Position numbers and translations under genes: made by a program | The notes under the pieces: model-generated | Database searches by the model: none | Seen by the model: the letters and a program-made list of their open reading frames with translations, nothing else | What the model was told of the DNA's origin: nothing | NCBI GenBank assembly: GCA_001914235.1 | Contig: MQUF01000007.1 | Coordinates: 1 to 64,000 of the forward strand | Source: Desulfobulbaceae bacterium DB1 | Lineage (GTDB): Bacteria; Desulfobacterota; Desulfobulbia; Desulfobulbales; SURF-16 | Length of the DNA stretch: 64,000 bases | Reading direction: 5' to 3' | Shown here: one piece after another, positions 25,786 through 34,200 of the stretch | Numbering within the stretch: the stretch's first letter is position 1 | Layout of the letters: each line of letters starts with the position of its first letter

Positions 25786-25852
25786 TTCACCACAAAGCAC
25801 ACGGAGAACACGCAGATTTTTTTCCAGCACCCTCTGCGTCCACTATGGTGAA
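25786..25852. repeat. Interspersed hairpin-type repeat (CACCAC/GGAGAACAC family), copy 1
   Basis: The gap between hypA and hypB contains TTCACCACAAAGCACACGGA followed by GAACACGCAGA, and on the far side CTCTGCGTCCACTATGGTGA. The ends are imperfect inverted copies that can form a hairpin. A second relative lies at 49503-49580. Such CCACGGAG/CTCCGTGG elements look like intergenic REP-type repeats. It interrupts the otherwise tight hyp operon. Confidence 0.6.
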
Positions 25853-25901
25853 TATTTATCAATCCACATTCCCAAATCCCAAATCCGCAATCAAAAACTC
25901 C

Positions 25902-26249
25902 TCACTCCATCTCCACCTGCAACAGCACGATGCCGTCGCCCCCTGCCGGCACCAGTAACGTCGTGCCGCAACGGGGGCAGCTGTCCGGCATGGTCGTTGT
26001 TGCCGGACAAGAACTGCCGCAATGGCAGCATTGATACTGCAGGGGCGGCACGACAATCTCAAGTATTGCCCGTTGCGTCAACTCATCCTCCACGGCCAAC
26101 ACCTCAAATCCGAAACAAAAGGAATCGACCACGATGCCTGACAACGGTCCAATCTCCACCTTTACCCGGCTGACGGACGTCGCGCCATGTTTTCCGGCAA
26201 GGTCAGCTAGCTGCCGCAGCAGCCCCTGCACCAGTGACAGTTCGTGCAT
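25902..26249 (-). CDS. hypA: Hydrogenase maturation nickel metallochaperone HypA
   Basis: This 115-residue protein begins MHELSLVQGLLRQL, whose His2 and Glu3 bind nickel in known HypA. The C-terminal half has a zinc site made of two pairs, YQCCHCGSSC and MPDSCPRCGTTLL. ATG 26249 follows GGAAGGAATTC and is preferred over an upstream frame-start because the MHE N-terminus is functionally required. It overlaps the end of the protease gene by 47 bp. Confidence 0.93.
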   Translation of the reverse strand: MHELSLVQGLLRQLADLAGKHGATSVSRVKVEIGPLSGIVVDSFCFGFEVLAVEDELTQRAILEIVVPPLQYQCCHCGSSCPATTTMPDSCPRCGTTLLVPAGGDGIVLLQVEME

Positions 26250-26727
26250 GAATTCCTTCCCTCGCCAGGGTGGCGACAATCATCTCCGCCACCTCAACCA
26301 CTTTACCGGCCATTGTCTCCGACAGTATCATGGAAATTTCCACCTTCGCTGGCACCACGCCGATGAAGGTCACCTCCTCCGGCGCCAGCTCTCGCAGTCG
26401 GCTGATTTCCAAAACCTCGAGCAATCCGAGCTGATGCGGGGACATGCGCAACTGGAGGCCCGCCCCTTTCAGGTCATTGCCATTGAAAAGATGAATTGAG
26501 CCGGGCACCCCGTCCACCGCCACCACGTCAACCACGAGGAGAAGGTCAACCTCCTCCAGAAAAGGGGCCATGTAGATGCCGGCAGTGCCGCCGTCAAGCA
26601 GCCGAACCTGCTCCGGGAATGCGTAGTGTTCTTCAAGATAGCGGATGACATGGACGCCGAATCCTTCATCCCCGAGAAGCAGGTTGCCGATGCCGAGAAT
26701 GCCGACCTTTTTTTTCCGTGCAGTCAT
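26203..26727 (-). CDS. Hydrogenase large-subunit maturation protease (HyaD/HybD type)
   Basis: This 174-residue endopeptidase cuts the C-terminal tail of the [NiFe] large subunit after nickel insertion. It has VGILGIGNLLLGDEGFGVHV with the conserved Glu, LLDGGTAGIYMAPF, LLLVVDVVAVDG with the metal-binding Asp, and MSPHQLGLLEVLE with the metal-binding His. ATG 26727 follows GGAGGAAAAAG. The C-terminus (TVTGAGAAAAAS) is a low-complexity extension. Its likely substrate is the large subunit encoded at 32476-34176, whose tail after the last Cys-containing motif is 15 residues. Confidence 0.92.
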   Translation of the reverse strand: MTARKKKVGILGIGNLLLGDEGFGVHVIRYLEEHYAFPEQVRLLDGGTAGIYMAPFLEEVDLLLVVDVVAVDGVPGSIHLFNGNDLKGAGLQLRMSPHQLGLLEVLEISRLRELAPEEVTFIGVVPAKVEISMILSETMAGKVVEVAEMIVATLAREGIHARTVTGAGAAAAAS

Positions 26728-26765
26728 CTTTTTCCTCCTGCCTTCCAGCTTCTGTCTCCCGGCAT

Positions 26766-27782
26766 TCAGCAGATCCTCGGCAGCGGTTCGCCGGTCAGGG
26801 AACGGACGATGCGTGCGCCGCCGGCAGCCGTGTGCAGCACGACCTGGCCGGGAGGACTTTCCGTCACCCGGCCGATGATGCGGGCATCGCGACCCTCCGG
26901 CATGCCGTGCATGGCGGCAAGAGCCGCCGCGCCATGCGTTCCGTCAACCACGGCCAGACATTTGCCCTCATTGGCCAGATACAGCGGATCCATGCCGAGG
27001 ATTTCGCAGGCCGCCGCCACCTGGGGCGTGACCGGGATGCAATCTTCATCAAGCTCAATCGCCACCCCGGCAGCAGCGGCAATCTCATTAAGCGATGTCG
27101 CCACCCCGCCCCTGGTCGGATCACGCAGGGTATGCACCGCGCCGCCGGGAACAGTCGCAAGCAGTTTCTGCACGAGGCGATGCAGGGCCCTGGTGTCGCT
27201 GCGCAGATTCCCGAACAAAGAGATACCGGCCCGCTGCCCCAGAATGGTAATGCCGTGGTCCCCCATGCTGCCGGAGAGGATGACCGCGTCGCCGGGGCGT
27301 GCCATGCGGGCGGAAATATCAAGCCCCTCATCCACCAGGCCGATGCCGGAGGTGTTGATGAAGACCTTGTCCCCCTTGCCCTTCTGCACCACCTTGGTGT
27401 CGCCGGTGACCACCGGCACCCCGGACTCCCGGCAGGCGTTGTCGATCGAGGCGACAATCCGCTGCAAATCGTCGAGCGGCAGCCCTTCCTCGAGAATCAT
27501 AGCCAGACTGAGACACAAGGGCCGGGCGCCGCGCATGGCCAGATCATTGATGGTGCCGTGCACGGCAAGCAGACCGATATCGCCGCCCGGGAAAAAAAGC
27601 GGGTCCACCACATAGCTGTCGGTGGAAAAGGCAAGCCTGCCGCGATCCGTTTCAATGATGGCGCTGTCTTCCAGCTGCCCCAGTACCGGGTTGCCGAGAC
27701 GGGAAAGGAATATATCGCGGATCAGCTCCCCACTCGCCAGGCCGCCGCTGCCGTGATCAAGAAGAATCGTGTCGTTTTTCAT
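26766..27782 (-). CDS. hypE: Hydrogenase maturation protein HypE
   Basis: This 338-residue protein dehydrates a carbamoyl group on its C-terminal Cys to make the cyanide ligands of the [NiFe] centre. The sequence begins ILLDHGSGGLASGELI and has FSTDSYVVDPLFFPGGDIG, AVHGTINDLAMRGARPL, and ends LPRIC, the required terminal Cys. It overlaps hypD by four bases (ATGA). All PurM/ThiL-type ATP motifs are intact. Confidence 0.95.
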   Translation of the reverse strand: MKNDTILLDHGSGGLASGELIRDIFLSRLGNPVLGQLEDSAIIETDRGRLAFSTDSYVVDPLFFPGGDIGLLAVHGTINDLAMRGARPLCLSLAMILEEGLPLDDLQRIVASIDNACRESGVPVVTGDTKVVQKGKGDKVFINTSGIGLVDEGLDISARMARPGDAVILSGSMGDHGITILGQRAGISLFGNLRSDTRALHRLVQKLLATVPGGAVHTLRDPTRGGVATSLNEIAAAAGVAIELDEDCIPVTPQVAAACEILGMDPLYLANEGKCLAVVDGTHGAAALAAMHGMPEGRDARIIGRVTESPPGQVVLHTAAGGARIVRSLTGEPLPRIC

Positions 27783-28867
27783 CGGCCCTCGCCAAAACGG
27801 TAATAGGCGGCGCAGGTTCCTTCACTTGACACCATGCAGGGTCCCACTGGATCCATGGGAGTGCAACGTGACTTGAAAAGAGGACAGGCCTGCGGTTTTT
27901 TTCTGCCCCGCAGTATCTCTCCACAGAGACAGCCTTTTGGTTCAATTGACTCCGGCAGGCGGACTGCAAATTTCCTTTCCGCGTCAAAGCAGGCAAACTC
28001 CTCCCTGATCGCCATGCCGCTGGCCTTGATCATTCCGAGTCCGCGCCACGGGGTGTCAACCGGCGCAAACACCTCGTTCATCACCTGCCGCGCCCGGCTG
28101 TTTCCCTGCCAAGCGACCGCCCGCGCATAGCCGTTTTCCACCTCGGCCCGCCCGTCCCTTTTCTGCCGGGCCAGCAGCAGCACCGCCTGGAGGATGTCAA
28201 CCGGCTCAAAGCCGGCGATAACGCAGGAAATGCCGTAATCACGAACCAGGGGCTCATAGGCCTCGGCGCCGATGATGGTGGAGACATGGCCGGGACAAAG
28301 CAAGCCGTCCAGGGCAAGCTCCCGGTCGGCGAGCAGGGCGTGGAGCGCCGGCGGCATGATTTTGCCCGCTGAAAAAACGGAAAAATGAGCGAGCTTGCGC
28401 CTCCCGGCCTCAAGAATGGTGGCCGCCACCAGCGGCATGGTTGTTTCAAAACCGACCGCCAGAAAAACGACCTCCTCCCCCTCGTGCTTTTCCGCCAGGG
28501 TCAGGGCGTCCATGGGCGAATAGACGATCTCGACTTTCGCGCCCGCCGCCTGGGCACGGGCCAGGGAGCTTTGTGAACCGGGGACCCGGAAGAGATCGCC
28601 GAAAATCGCCACCCGCACCCCATCCCGCTGTGCCACATCAAGGAAGCCGTCGATATGGGAAGAGGCGGTGACGCAGACCGGGCAGCCCGGCCCGGAAATA
28701 AGCTCGATCTCAGGGGGCAGGATGGCGCGCAGGCCGTGGCGGAAGATGGCCATGGTATGGGTGCCGCACACCTCCATCAGGCGCAGCGGCCGGGTCAGCG
28801 TCTGTTTCAGCTCGGCCAGCAACGGGGCAATGAGGGTTTTATCCCGGAATTCGCTCACGTAGTCCAT
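27779..28867 (-). CDS. hypD: Hydrogenase maturation iron-sulfur protein HypD
   Basis: This 362-residue protein is the scaffold where Fe(CN)2CO is assembled with HypC. It shows MEVCGTHTMAIFRHGLRAIL, LISGPGCPVCVTASSHID, the VGFETTMPLVAATI motif and GKIMPPALHALL. C-terminal Cys for the [4Fe-4S] cluster occur in GCLCGEILRG and ACPLFKSRCTP. ATG 28867 follows GGGGAG. It lies five bases after hypC. Confidence 0.95.
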   Translation of the reverse strand: MDYVSEFRDKTLIAPLLAELKQTLTRPLRLMEVCGTHTMAIFRHGLRAILPPEIELISGPGCPVCVTASSHIDGFLDVAQRDGVRVAIFGDLFRVPGSQSSLARAQAAGAKVEIVYSPMDALTLAEKHEGEEVVFLAVGFETTMPLVAATILEAGRRKLAHFSVFSAGKIMPPALHALLADRELALDGLLCPGHVSTIIGAEAYEPLVRDYGISCVIAGFEPVDILQAVLLLARQKRDGRAEVENGYARAVAWQGNSRARQVMNEVFAPVDTPWRGLGMIKASGMAIREEFACFDAERKFAVRLPESIEPKGCLCGEILRGRKKPQACPLFKSRCTPMDPVGPCMVSSEGTCAAYYRFGEGR

Positions 28868-28872
28868 GGCCT

Positions 28873-29142
28873 TTACTCCCCTGGTCCTGAACGGGGCGCG
28901 AGCCCATCGGCCATTTCCCGCAGCAGGCGCAGATTGGTCAGCGCCTCGTCGGCGTCCAGGGTATGGATGGCAAAGCCGGCATGGATGATGAGATAGTCGC
29001 CGACCTGCGGCCAGCGATCAACCAGATCAAGCCGCACCTCCTTTTCAATGCCGCCGGCCTCGACAATGCCGATGCGGGAAGAGGTGAAATCGTCCCGGCT
29101 GCCTTTGACGGCGATGACCCGCATGGGAACGGCTAAGCACAT
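28873..29142 (-). CDS. hypC: Hydrogenase maturation chaperone HypC
   Basis: This 89-residue chaperone starts MCLAVPMRVIAVKG; Cys2 carries the iron ligand complex and delivers it to the large-subunit precursor. The beta-barrel core includes GIEKEVRLDLVDRWPQVGDY and HAGFAIHTLDADEA. ATG 29142 is required because the mature protein needs Cys2 exposed after Met removal; longer upstream frames are not conserved. The 233 bp to hypF hold no clear gene. Confidence 0.94.
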   Translation of the reverse strand: MCLAVPMRVIAVKGSRDDFTSSRIGIVEAGGIEKEVRLDLVDRWPQVGDYLIIHAGFAIHTLDADEALTNLRLLREMADGLAPRSGPGE

Positions 29143-29375
29143 ATGGCAATCCTGTTCATTGATTATGGTTTGCGCCGGATAATAAGTGTCAGTGGCCAGG
29201 TTATGGCGTGCCGCGCCGCCGGATCCCCCCACGCCCGGCCGATTTCTTCGAACATCGCGGCAAGCTCATCCGGATTTCCTTCTTTGCGGAAGTATCGGAA
29301 AAATAGTCTTTGAACATAATGCAGAACTTACCGTTTTTCCAGACATTTAACTTCTCAGCAACAGTTTTATCGTTC

Positions 29376-31826
29376 CTATCGCCGGCTGCACAGAGGACAC
29401 GCCGTTTTGTCTTTCCCCGCCGCATCTTCCGGGATGAACTCTTGCTTTTTCCGACCTTCCCCGCGAGCCAGCAGGCCGCCGATCACCGCCTGGCCCAGGG
29501 CAATGCCGCCGTCGTTGACCGGCACATTCTCGCCGAAGTATACCACAAAACCCGCGGCTTCAAGGCTTGAAACAAGCCCTTCCAGCAGCAGGCCATTCTG
29601 CAGGCAGCCGCCGCCCAGCGCCACTTTTCTCCGTCCCACCCGCTTGGCCAGCCGTTCGATGGCGGCGGTTACCGCCTCAATCAGCCAGCCATGAAAGGCA
29701 AGACCGATTTCGGTCCGGTCGACTCCCCGTCCCAGGGCATCGACAATCGCCCGGATCATCGGCGAAGACCTGATCACCATCACCTCCGGCTTTTCTTCCA
29801 GCATGACGGAAAAACGCAGATCTTCCCTGCCGCCGAGGTGCGGCAATGAGCCGTTGCCGGTGCTCTCAGACAGTGCTTCCAGTTCCATGGCGGCCTGGCC
29901 TTCATAGTCGGACACCTGCCGGACATCAAGCAGGGAGGCCACTGCGTCAAAAAGCCTGCCGCAGCTCGAGGTGGCGGGGCTATTGATCTTGGCGGCCATC
30001 ATTTGCCGGATAATCTCGCGCTTTTGGACATCGATCCCGGCAAGCGTTGTTCCGGCCGTTGCCTGGGCAAAACCATCCGGACCGTACGCCTGCCACAGGG
30101 CAGCCAGGCCCATGCGCCAGGGCTCATGCGCCGCCGCGTCGCCGCCGGGCATGAGCAGCTGTTCAAGCCGGGCCAGTCGGTGACAGGAGGAAAGTCCGGC
30201 CAGCAGAATCTCGCCGCCCCAGACCGTGCCGTCAGGGCCAAAACCGCTGCCGTCAAGGATCACGGCCAGCACTTCTTCATCAAGCCCATGCTCCGCCATC
30301 ACCGCCGCCGCATGGGCATGATGATGCTGCACCCGATAAAGGGGCAGGGTCAAGCCTTCGGCATAGCGGGTGCTCAGGTAGTCTGGATGCAGATCACAGA
30401 CAACGGCTCGTGGCAGTATATCAAGCAGATTTTTCATATTGGCAATACTTTCCTTAAAAAAATGCAGCAGTTGCGGCCGGACCAGATCGCCGATATGCTG
30501 GCTTAAAACCGCCCGGTCGTCCCGGGCCAGACAAAAGGTATTTTTCAGTTCCGCCCCGCAGGCAAGAACAGGCTCAATTTTTTGCCGCAGGCTGACGGCT
30601 TGCGGCACATACCCCCGGGAACGGCGCATGACCACGGTCCTGCCGGCCACAACCCGCACCACCGGATCATCAACCCGGTTAACGATATCACGATTATGCA
30701 GGAGAAAAAAGTCGGCAATGCCGGCAAGCCTCTCCATGGCCTCAGGACTTGCGATGCAGATCGGCTCGCCCGTGCGATTGCCGCTGGTCATCACCAGGGC
30801 AGCCGGACACTCTTTATCCCGGAAAAGGAGCTGGTGCAAAGGGGTATAAGGCAGCATCACCCCGAGGCGGTTGATGCCGGGGGCAAGGGACGGGGCAAGC
30901 TTCGTTGCCTCCTTTGCGCGCAGAAGCACAATCGGACTGCGCCAGGAGGTCAGCGCCGCCTCCTCCTCGGCTGAAAGAGAACACAACGCCCGGGCTACCG
31001 CGATATCCCGTACCATGACGGCCAGCGGTTTCCTCTTCCGCCCTTTCCTTTCCCGCAACCTGCAAACCGCCGCTTCGCCGGCCGCGTCAACCGCCAGATG
31101 AAAGCCGCCCACCCCCCGGATGGCGACAATTTTTCCTTCTCCCAAGGCGCGGGCCGCCGCCGCCGGCGGCTCGTCACAGGCAATCAAGCGTCCCGCGCCG
31201 TCATGCCAGGAAAGAACCGGACCACACCGCCAACAGGCATTGGGCTGGGCATGAAAGCGCCGGTTGGCGGGGTCCTCGTATTCCGCGGCGCAACTCGAGC
31301 ACATGGTAAAGACCTTCATCGATGTTTTCGGCCGGTCATAGGGCACCGCTTCAACGATGGAAAACCTGGGCCCACAGTTGGTGCAGTTGATGAAGGGGTA
31401 GCGGTAACGACGGTCATTGTCGTTAAAAAGCTCACGCAGGCAGTCCCGGCAGAGGGCCGCGTCCGGCGGAATGATGGTGTCGGCCCGGCCCTTGCCGGTA
31501 CTGGCCAGAATGCGGAAACCATCCTGCTTTCCGGCGCAGTCGATTTCGCGGACACTGATCGATTCGATCCGGGCCAGCGGCGGCAGTTCCCGGCGCAACG
31601 CCCGCACAAAGGCATCGACACGGGAAAGGGGCGGCGCCAGTTTGATCACCACCCCTGCGGCATCATTGGCAACGGTGCCGGAAAATCCGTATTGCACGGC
31701 CAAACGATGGACAAAGGGCCGAAAGCCGACCCCCTGCACCACCCCGCGCACCGTCAGTTCGACCCAGGCGTCGCCGTCATTTTTCCCATATGACAAAGGC
31801 ACTTCAGGCCTTGGCGGAACTGTCAT
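29376..31826 (-). CDS. hypF: Carbamoyltransferase HypF
   Basis: This 816-residue enzyme makes the thiocyanate precursor carried by HypE from carbamoyl phosphate. Domains in order are acylphosphatase (about 20-110, RGVVQGVGFRPFVHRLA), two zinc fingers (CRDCLRELFNDN, INCTNCGPRFSI, CSSCAAEYEDP, ACWRCGPVLS), a YrdC-like domain (about 215-400, IVAIRGVGGFHLAVDA), and a Kae1-like domain (YRVQHHHAHAAAVMAEHG). It is slightly longer than typical HypF (750-780) through a C-terminal tail with ACPLCSRR. It overlaps the cytochrome b gene by 23 bp. Confidence 0.95.
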   Translation of the reverse strand: MTVPPRPEVPLSYGKNDGDAWVELTVRGVVQGVGFRPFVHRLAVQYGFSGTVANDAAGVVIKLAPPLSRVDAFVRALRRELPPLARIESISVREIDCAGKQDGFRILASTGKGRADTIIPPDAALCRDCLRELFNDNDRRYRYPFINCTNCGPRFSIVEAVPYDRPKTSMKVFTMCSSCAAEYEDPANRRFHAQPNACWRCGPVLSWHDGAGRLIACDEPPAAAARALGEGKIVAIRGVGGFHLAVDAAGEAAVCRLRERKGRKRKPLAVMVRDIAVARALCSLSAEEEAALTSWRSPIVLLRAKEATKLAPSLAPGINRLGVMLPYTPLHQLLFRDKECPAALVMTSGNRTGEPICIASPEAMERLAGIADFFLLHNRDIVNRVDDPVVRVVAGRTVVMRRSRGYVPQAVSLRQKIEPVLACGAELKNTFCLARDDRAVLSQHIGDLVRPQLLHFFKESIANMKNLLDILPRAVVCDLHPDYLSTRYAEGLTLPLYRVQHHHAHAAAVMAEHGLDEEVLAVILDGSGFGPDGTVWGGEILLAGLSSCHRLARLEQLLMPGGDAAAHEPWRMGLAALWQAYGPDGFAQATAGTTLAGIDVQKREIIRQMMAAKINSPATSSCGRLFDAVASLLDVRQVSDYEGQAAMELEALSESTGNGSLPHLGGREDLRFSVMLEEKPEVMVIRSSPMIRAIVDALGRGVDRTEIGLAFHGWLIEAVTAAIERLAKRVGRRKVALGGGCLQNGLLLEGLVSSLEAAGFVVYFGENVPVNDGGIALGQAVIGGLLARGEGRKKQEFIPEDAAGKDKTACPLCSRR

Positions 31827-32463
31827 TCTTCGGCTTGTATTTGATTCCGTTGAAAATGGAGGAAATGAGCCCCTCCGGTGATTTCAGATCATTCCACACC
31901 AGCATGTAAAGATGGGTCAGACTGAAAATGAGAAAATACCACATGATCAGGTGATGCACAAACCGCCCCTGCTGCTGGGTGCCGAAAATCGCCCCGCCCC
32001 ACCCCTGCCAGGCGCCGCTTTCCGGATACAGCATGAAAAATCCGCTGACCAGCTGCAGCAGGGCAAGAAGCCAGGTGACCAAATAGACCATCCCGGCCAG
32101 GGCATTATGACCCAGCCGCTCTTCATGATGATCCCTAATATACGCATAAAAGGCGACGGTGGAAAAGAAATTTCTGATATTGGCCGGCGTCACCGGCAAG
32201 GGCCCCACCAGCCGCTCCTGGGTGTTGCCGAAAAGATAAAGAAAAACACGCACCAGCACCGATGCGGTAAAGACAAAGCCGGCAATGAAATGAAAAAAAC
32301 GCATTTCCGCCATGGGGAAGCCCCCGCCGCCCTCCGTCATGGTATTGGTCCAGGGATCATGAATATACAGGCCGGTGACGACAAGAAAGATGATTGACAG
32401 GGCAAAACCCCAGTGGCAGAGACGAAACAGGACACTCCACACATACTTTTTTTCGTAACTCAT
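31804..32463 (-). CDS. [NiFe] hydrogenase cytochrome b subunit
   Basis: This 219-residue HyaC/CybH-type di-heme cytochrome b anchors the hydrogenase and passes electrons to quinone. His ligand segments are SVLFRLCHWGFALSIIFLVV, FFHFIAGFVFTASVLVRVF, and FVHHLIMWYFLIFSLTHLYM. Four transmembrane segments are visible. ATG 32463 has GGGGTGG close upstream; a GTG three codons before is possible. The gene follows the large subunit by 12 bp, so electrons go to the membrane pool rather than only to soluble cytochrome c3. Confidence 0.92.
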   Translation of the reverse strand: MSYEKKYVWSVLFRLCHWGFALSIIFLVVTGLYIHDPWTNTMTEGGGGFPMAEMRFFHFIAGFVFTASVLVRVFLYLFGNTQERLVGPLPVTPANIRNFFSTVAFYAYIRDHHEERLGHNALAGMVYLVTWLLALLQLVSGFFMLYPESGAWQGWGGAIFGTQQQGRFVHHLIMWYFLIFSLTHLYMLVWNDLKSPEGLISSIFNGIKYKPKNDSSAKA

Positions 32464-32475
32464 GGCAGCCACCCC

Positions 32476-34176
32476 CTAAACGACTTTCACGTTGACCAGC
32501 TCCCTGCCTCCGGGATCCAGCATGTGAACGGCACAGGCAATGCACGGATCAAAGGAATGGATGGTGCGCAGCACCTCCAGCGGTTTCTCCGGGTCCGCCA
32601 CGGGATTGCCCACCAGCGACGCCTCATAGGGGCCGGGCTGACCGGCTTTGTCCCGCGGTCCGGCGTTCCAGGTGGAAGGCACCACGCATTGATAATTCTT
32701 GATCTTGCCGTCATTGATGACGATCCAGTGGGACAGGCAACCCCGGGGCGCTTCATGGAAGCCGAAACCCCGTTGTTCTCCCTTGGGAAAGACCGGCGGA
32801 TTGAAGATGGCCAGATCGCCGCGTCCGACATTGTCCACCAGCAGTTGCCAGTGCTTCAACGCCAGATCGGCAAGCATGGAGGCGCGCACCGCCCTGGCCA
32901 GATGGCGCCCCAGGGTGGAATGCAGCACCTCGGCGCCCACCGTGACTCCGGCCACGGCGCTGACCCGGCTCAGGGCGTCATTGACATTGGTGACCGTCTG
33001 CCGGTGGCCCAGGGCATAGCCCACCAGCAATTGCGCCAGCGGCCCCACCTGCATCGGCTTATCAAGAAAACGTGGGGCTTTCAGCCAGGTATACTTGCCG
33101 TCATCCTGAAAATCGGTGTATTTGGGCACCGTCTCCCCTTCATAGGGATGGCGCGACCAGTCGCCGTCATACCACGAATGGGTGATGCCCTCGACAATAT
33201 TGTCCCTGAAATAGGGGTCGCTGAAACTGCTGATCGGTTTCACCGAGGCCGGATCGCCGTTCATGATGGTGCCGCCGGGCAGATCAAACTGTGTGCCCTT
33301 GGTGTCCAGCACCATGTCCGGCACGGCCAGATAATTGGTGACGCCTGCGCCGAACGGCAGCCAGTCCTTATAGAGTGCGCCCACCGCGATGACGTCAGGC
33401 AGGTAGACCTGCTGAATAAAGCCGCGCACCTCCTCCACCAGCTGCTTCACCCAGTAAAGGCGCTCCATATTGAGGGCCGCCTCGTTGTCGAGATTGATGG
33501 CGGTGGTCACCCCGCCCACCGACAGATTCTGCACATGCGGATTTTTGCCGGAAATGATGCCCAGCGCCTGGGTGGCCTTGCGCTGATAATCAAGGGCCTC
33601 CAGGTAATGAGAAACCGCCATGAGATTGGCCTCGGGCGGCAGGACCATGGCGGGGTGGCCCCAGTAGGCATTGGCAAAGGGACCGAGCTGGCCGCTGTCC
33701 ACCAGCGCCTTCACCTTTTCCTGTACCGCCTTGAAACGCTTGACACTGTTGCCGGGCCATTCGGAAAGACTCTGGGCCAGCGCCGCCGTCTTAGCCGGAT
33801 CGGCCTGGAGGGCGGAAACCACATCCACCCAGTCGAGCGCGGACAGCACATAAAAATGAACGATATGATCATGCAGGGCATGGATCGCCATGATTATATT
33901 GCGGACATAATGGGCGTTGATGGGTATTTCCAGTCCAAGGGCGTTTTCCACCGCCCGCACCGAGGCCAGGGCGTGCACCGTGGTGCAGACGCCGCAGATC
34001 CGCTGGGTGAAAAGCCAGGCATCCCGGGGATCCCGACCCTGGAGGATGACCTCGATGCCGCGCCACATCTGACCCGAGGACCAGGCCTTGCTGATCCTGC
34101 CCCCCTCCACTTCCGCATCTATCCGTAAATGTCCTTCGATCCGGGTGATGGGATCGATGGTAATTCGCTGCGCCAT
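32476..34176 (-). CDS. Periplasmic [NiFe] hydrogenase large subunit, group 1
   Basis: This 566-residue catalytic subunit oxidises or forms H2 at a Ni-Fe(CN)2CO site. The ligand motifs are RICGVCTTVHALASVRAVE (L1) and SFDPCIACAVHMLDP (L2). Other conserved parts are ITIDPITRIEGHLRIDAEVE and EAPRGCLSHWIVI. The C-terminal extension of 15 residues after the final His is the target of the protease at 26203-26727. There is no signal peptide, as expected; it is carried out with the small subunit. Coding follows the small subunit by 24 bp. Confidence 0.96.
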   Translation of the reverse strand: MAQRITIDPITRIEGHLRIDAEVEGGRISKAWSSGQMWRGIEVILQGRDPRDAWLFTQRICGVCTTVHALASVRAVENALGLEIPINAHYVRNIIMAIHALHDHIVHFYVLSALDWVDVVSALQADPAKTAALAQSLSEWPGNSVKRFKAVQEKVKALVDSGQLGPFANAYWGHPAMVLPPEANLMAVSHYLEALDYQRKATQALGIISGKNPHVQNLSVGGVTTAINLDNEAALNMERLYWVKQLVEEVRGFIQQVYLPDVIAVGALYKDWLPFGAGVTNYLAVPDMVLDTKGTQFDLPGGTIMNGDPASVKPISSFSDPYFRDNIVEGITHSWYDGDWSRHPYEGETVPKYTDFQDDGKYTWLKAPRFLDKPMQVGPLAQLLVGYALGHRQTVTNVNDALSRVSAVAGVTVGAEVLHSTLGRHLARAVRASMLADLALKHWQLLVDNVGRGDLAIFNPPVFPKGEQRGFGFHEAPRGCLSHWIVINDGKIKNYQCVVPSTWNAGPRDKAGQPGPYEASLVGNPVADPEKPLEVLRTIHSFDPCIACAVHMLDPGGRELVNVKVV

Positions 34177-34200
34177 GTCCGTTCTCCTCCCCTGTCCGGG

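Noticed and set aside
29143-29375. Small frames between hypC and hypF.
   Set aside because: One frame looks protein-like (DELAAMFEEIGRAWGD) but is only about 30 codons after its ATG and has no clear ribosome-binding site; not called.
32413-34128. Long plus-strand frame antisense to the hydrogenase large subunit.
   Set aside because: GC-rich genes give long open antisense frames; the minus strand has clear [NiFe] motifs in frame.
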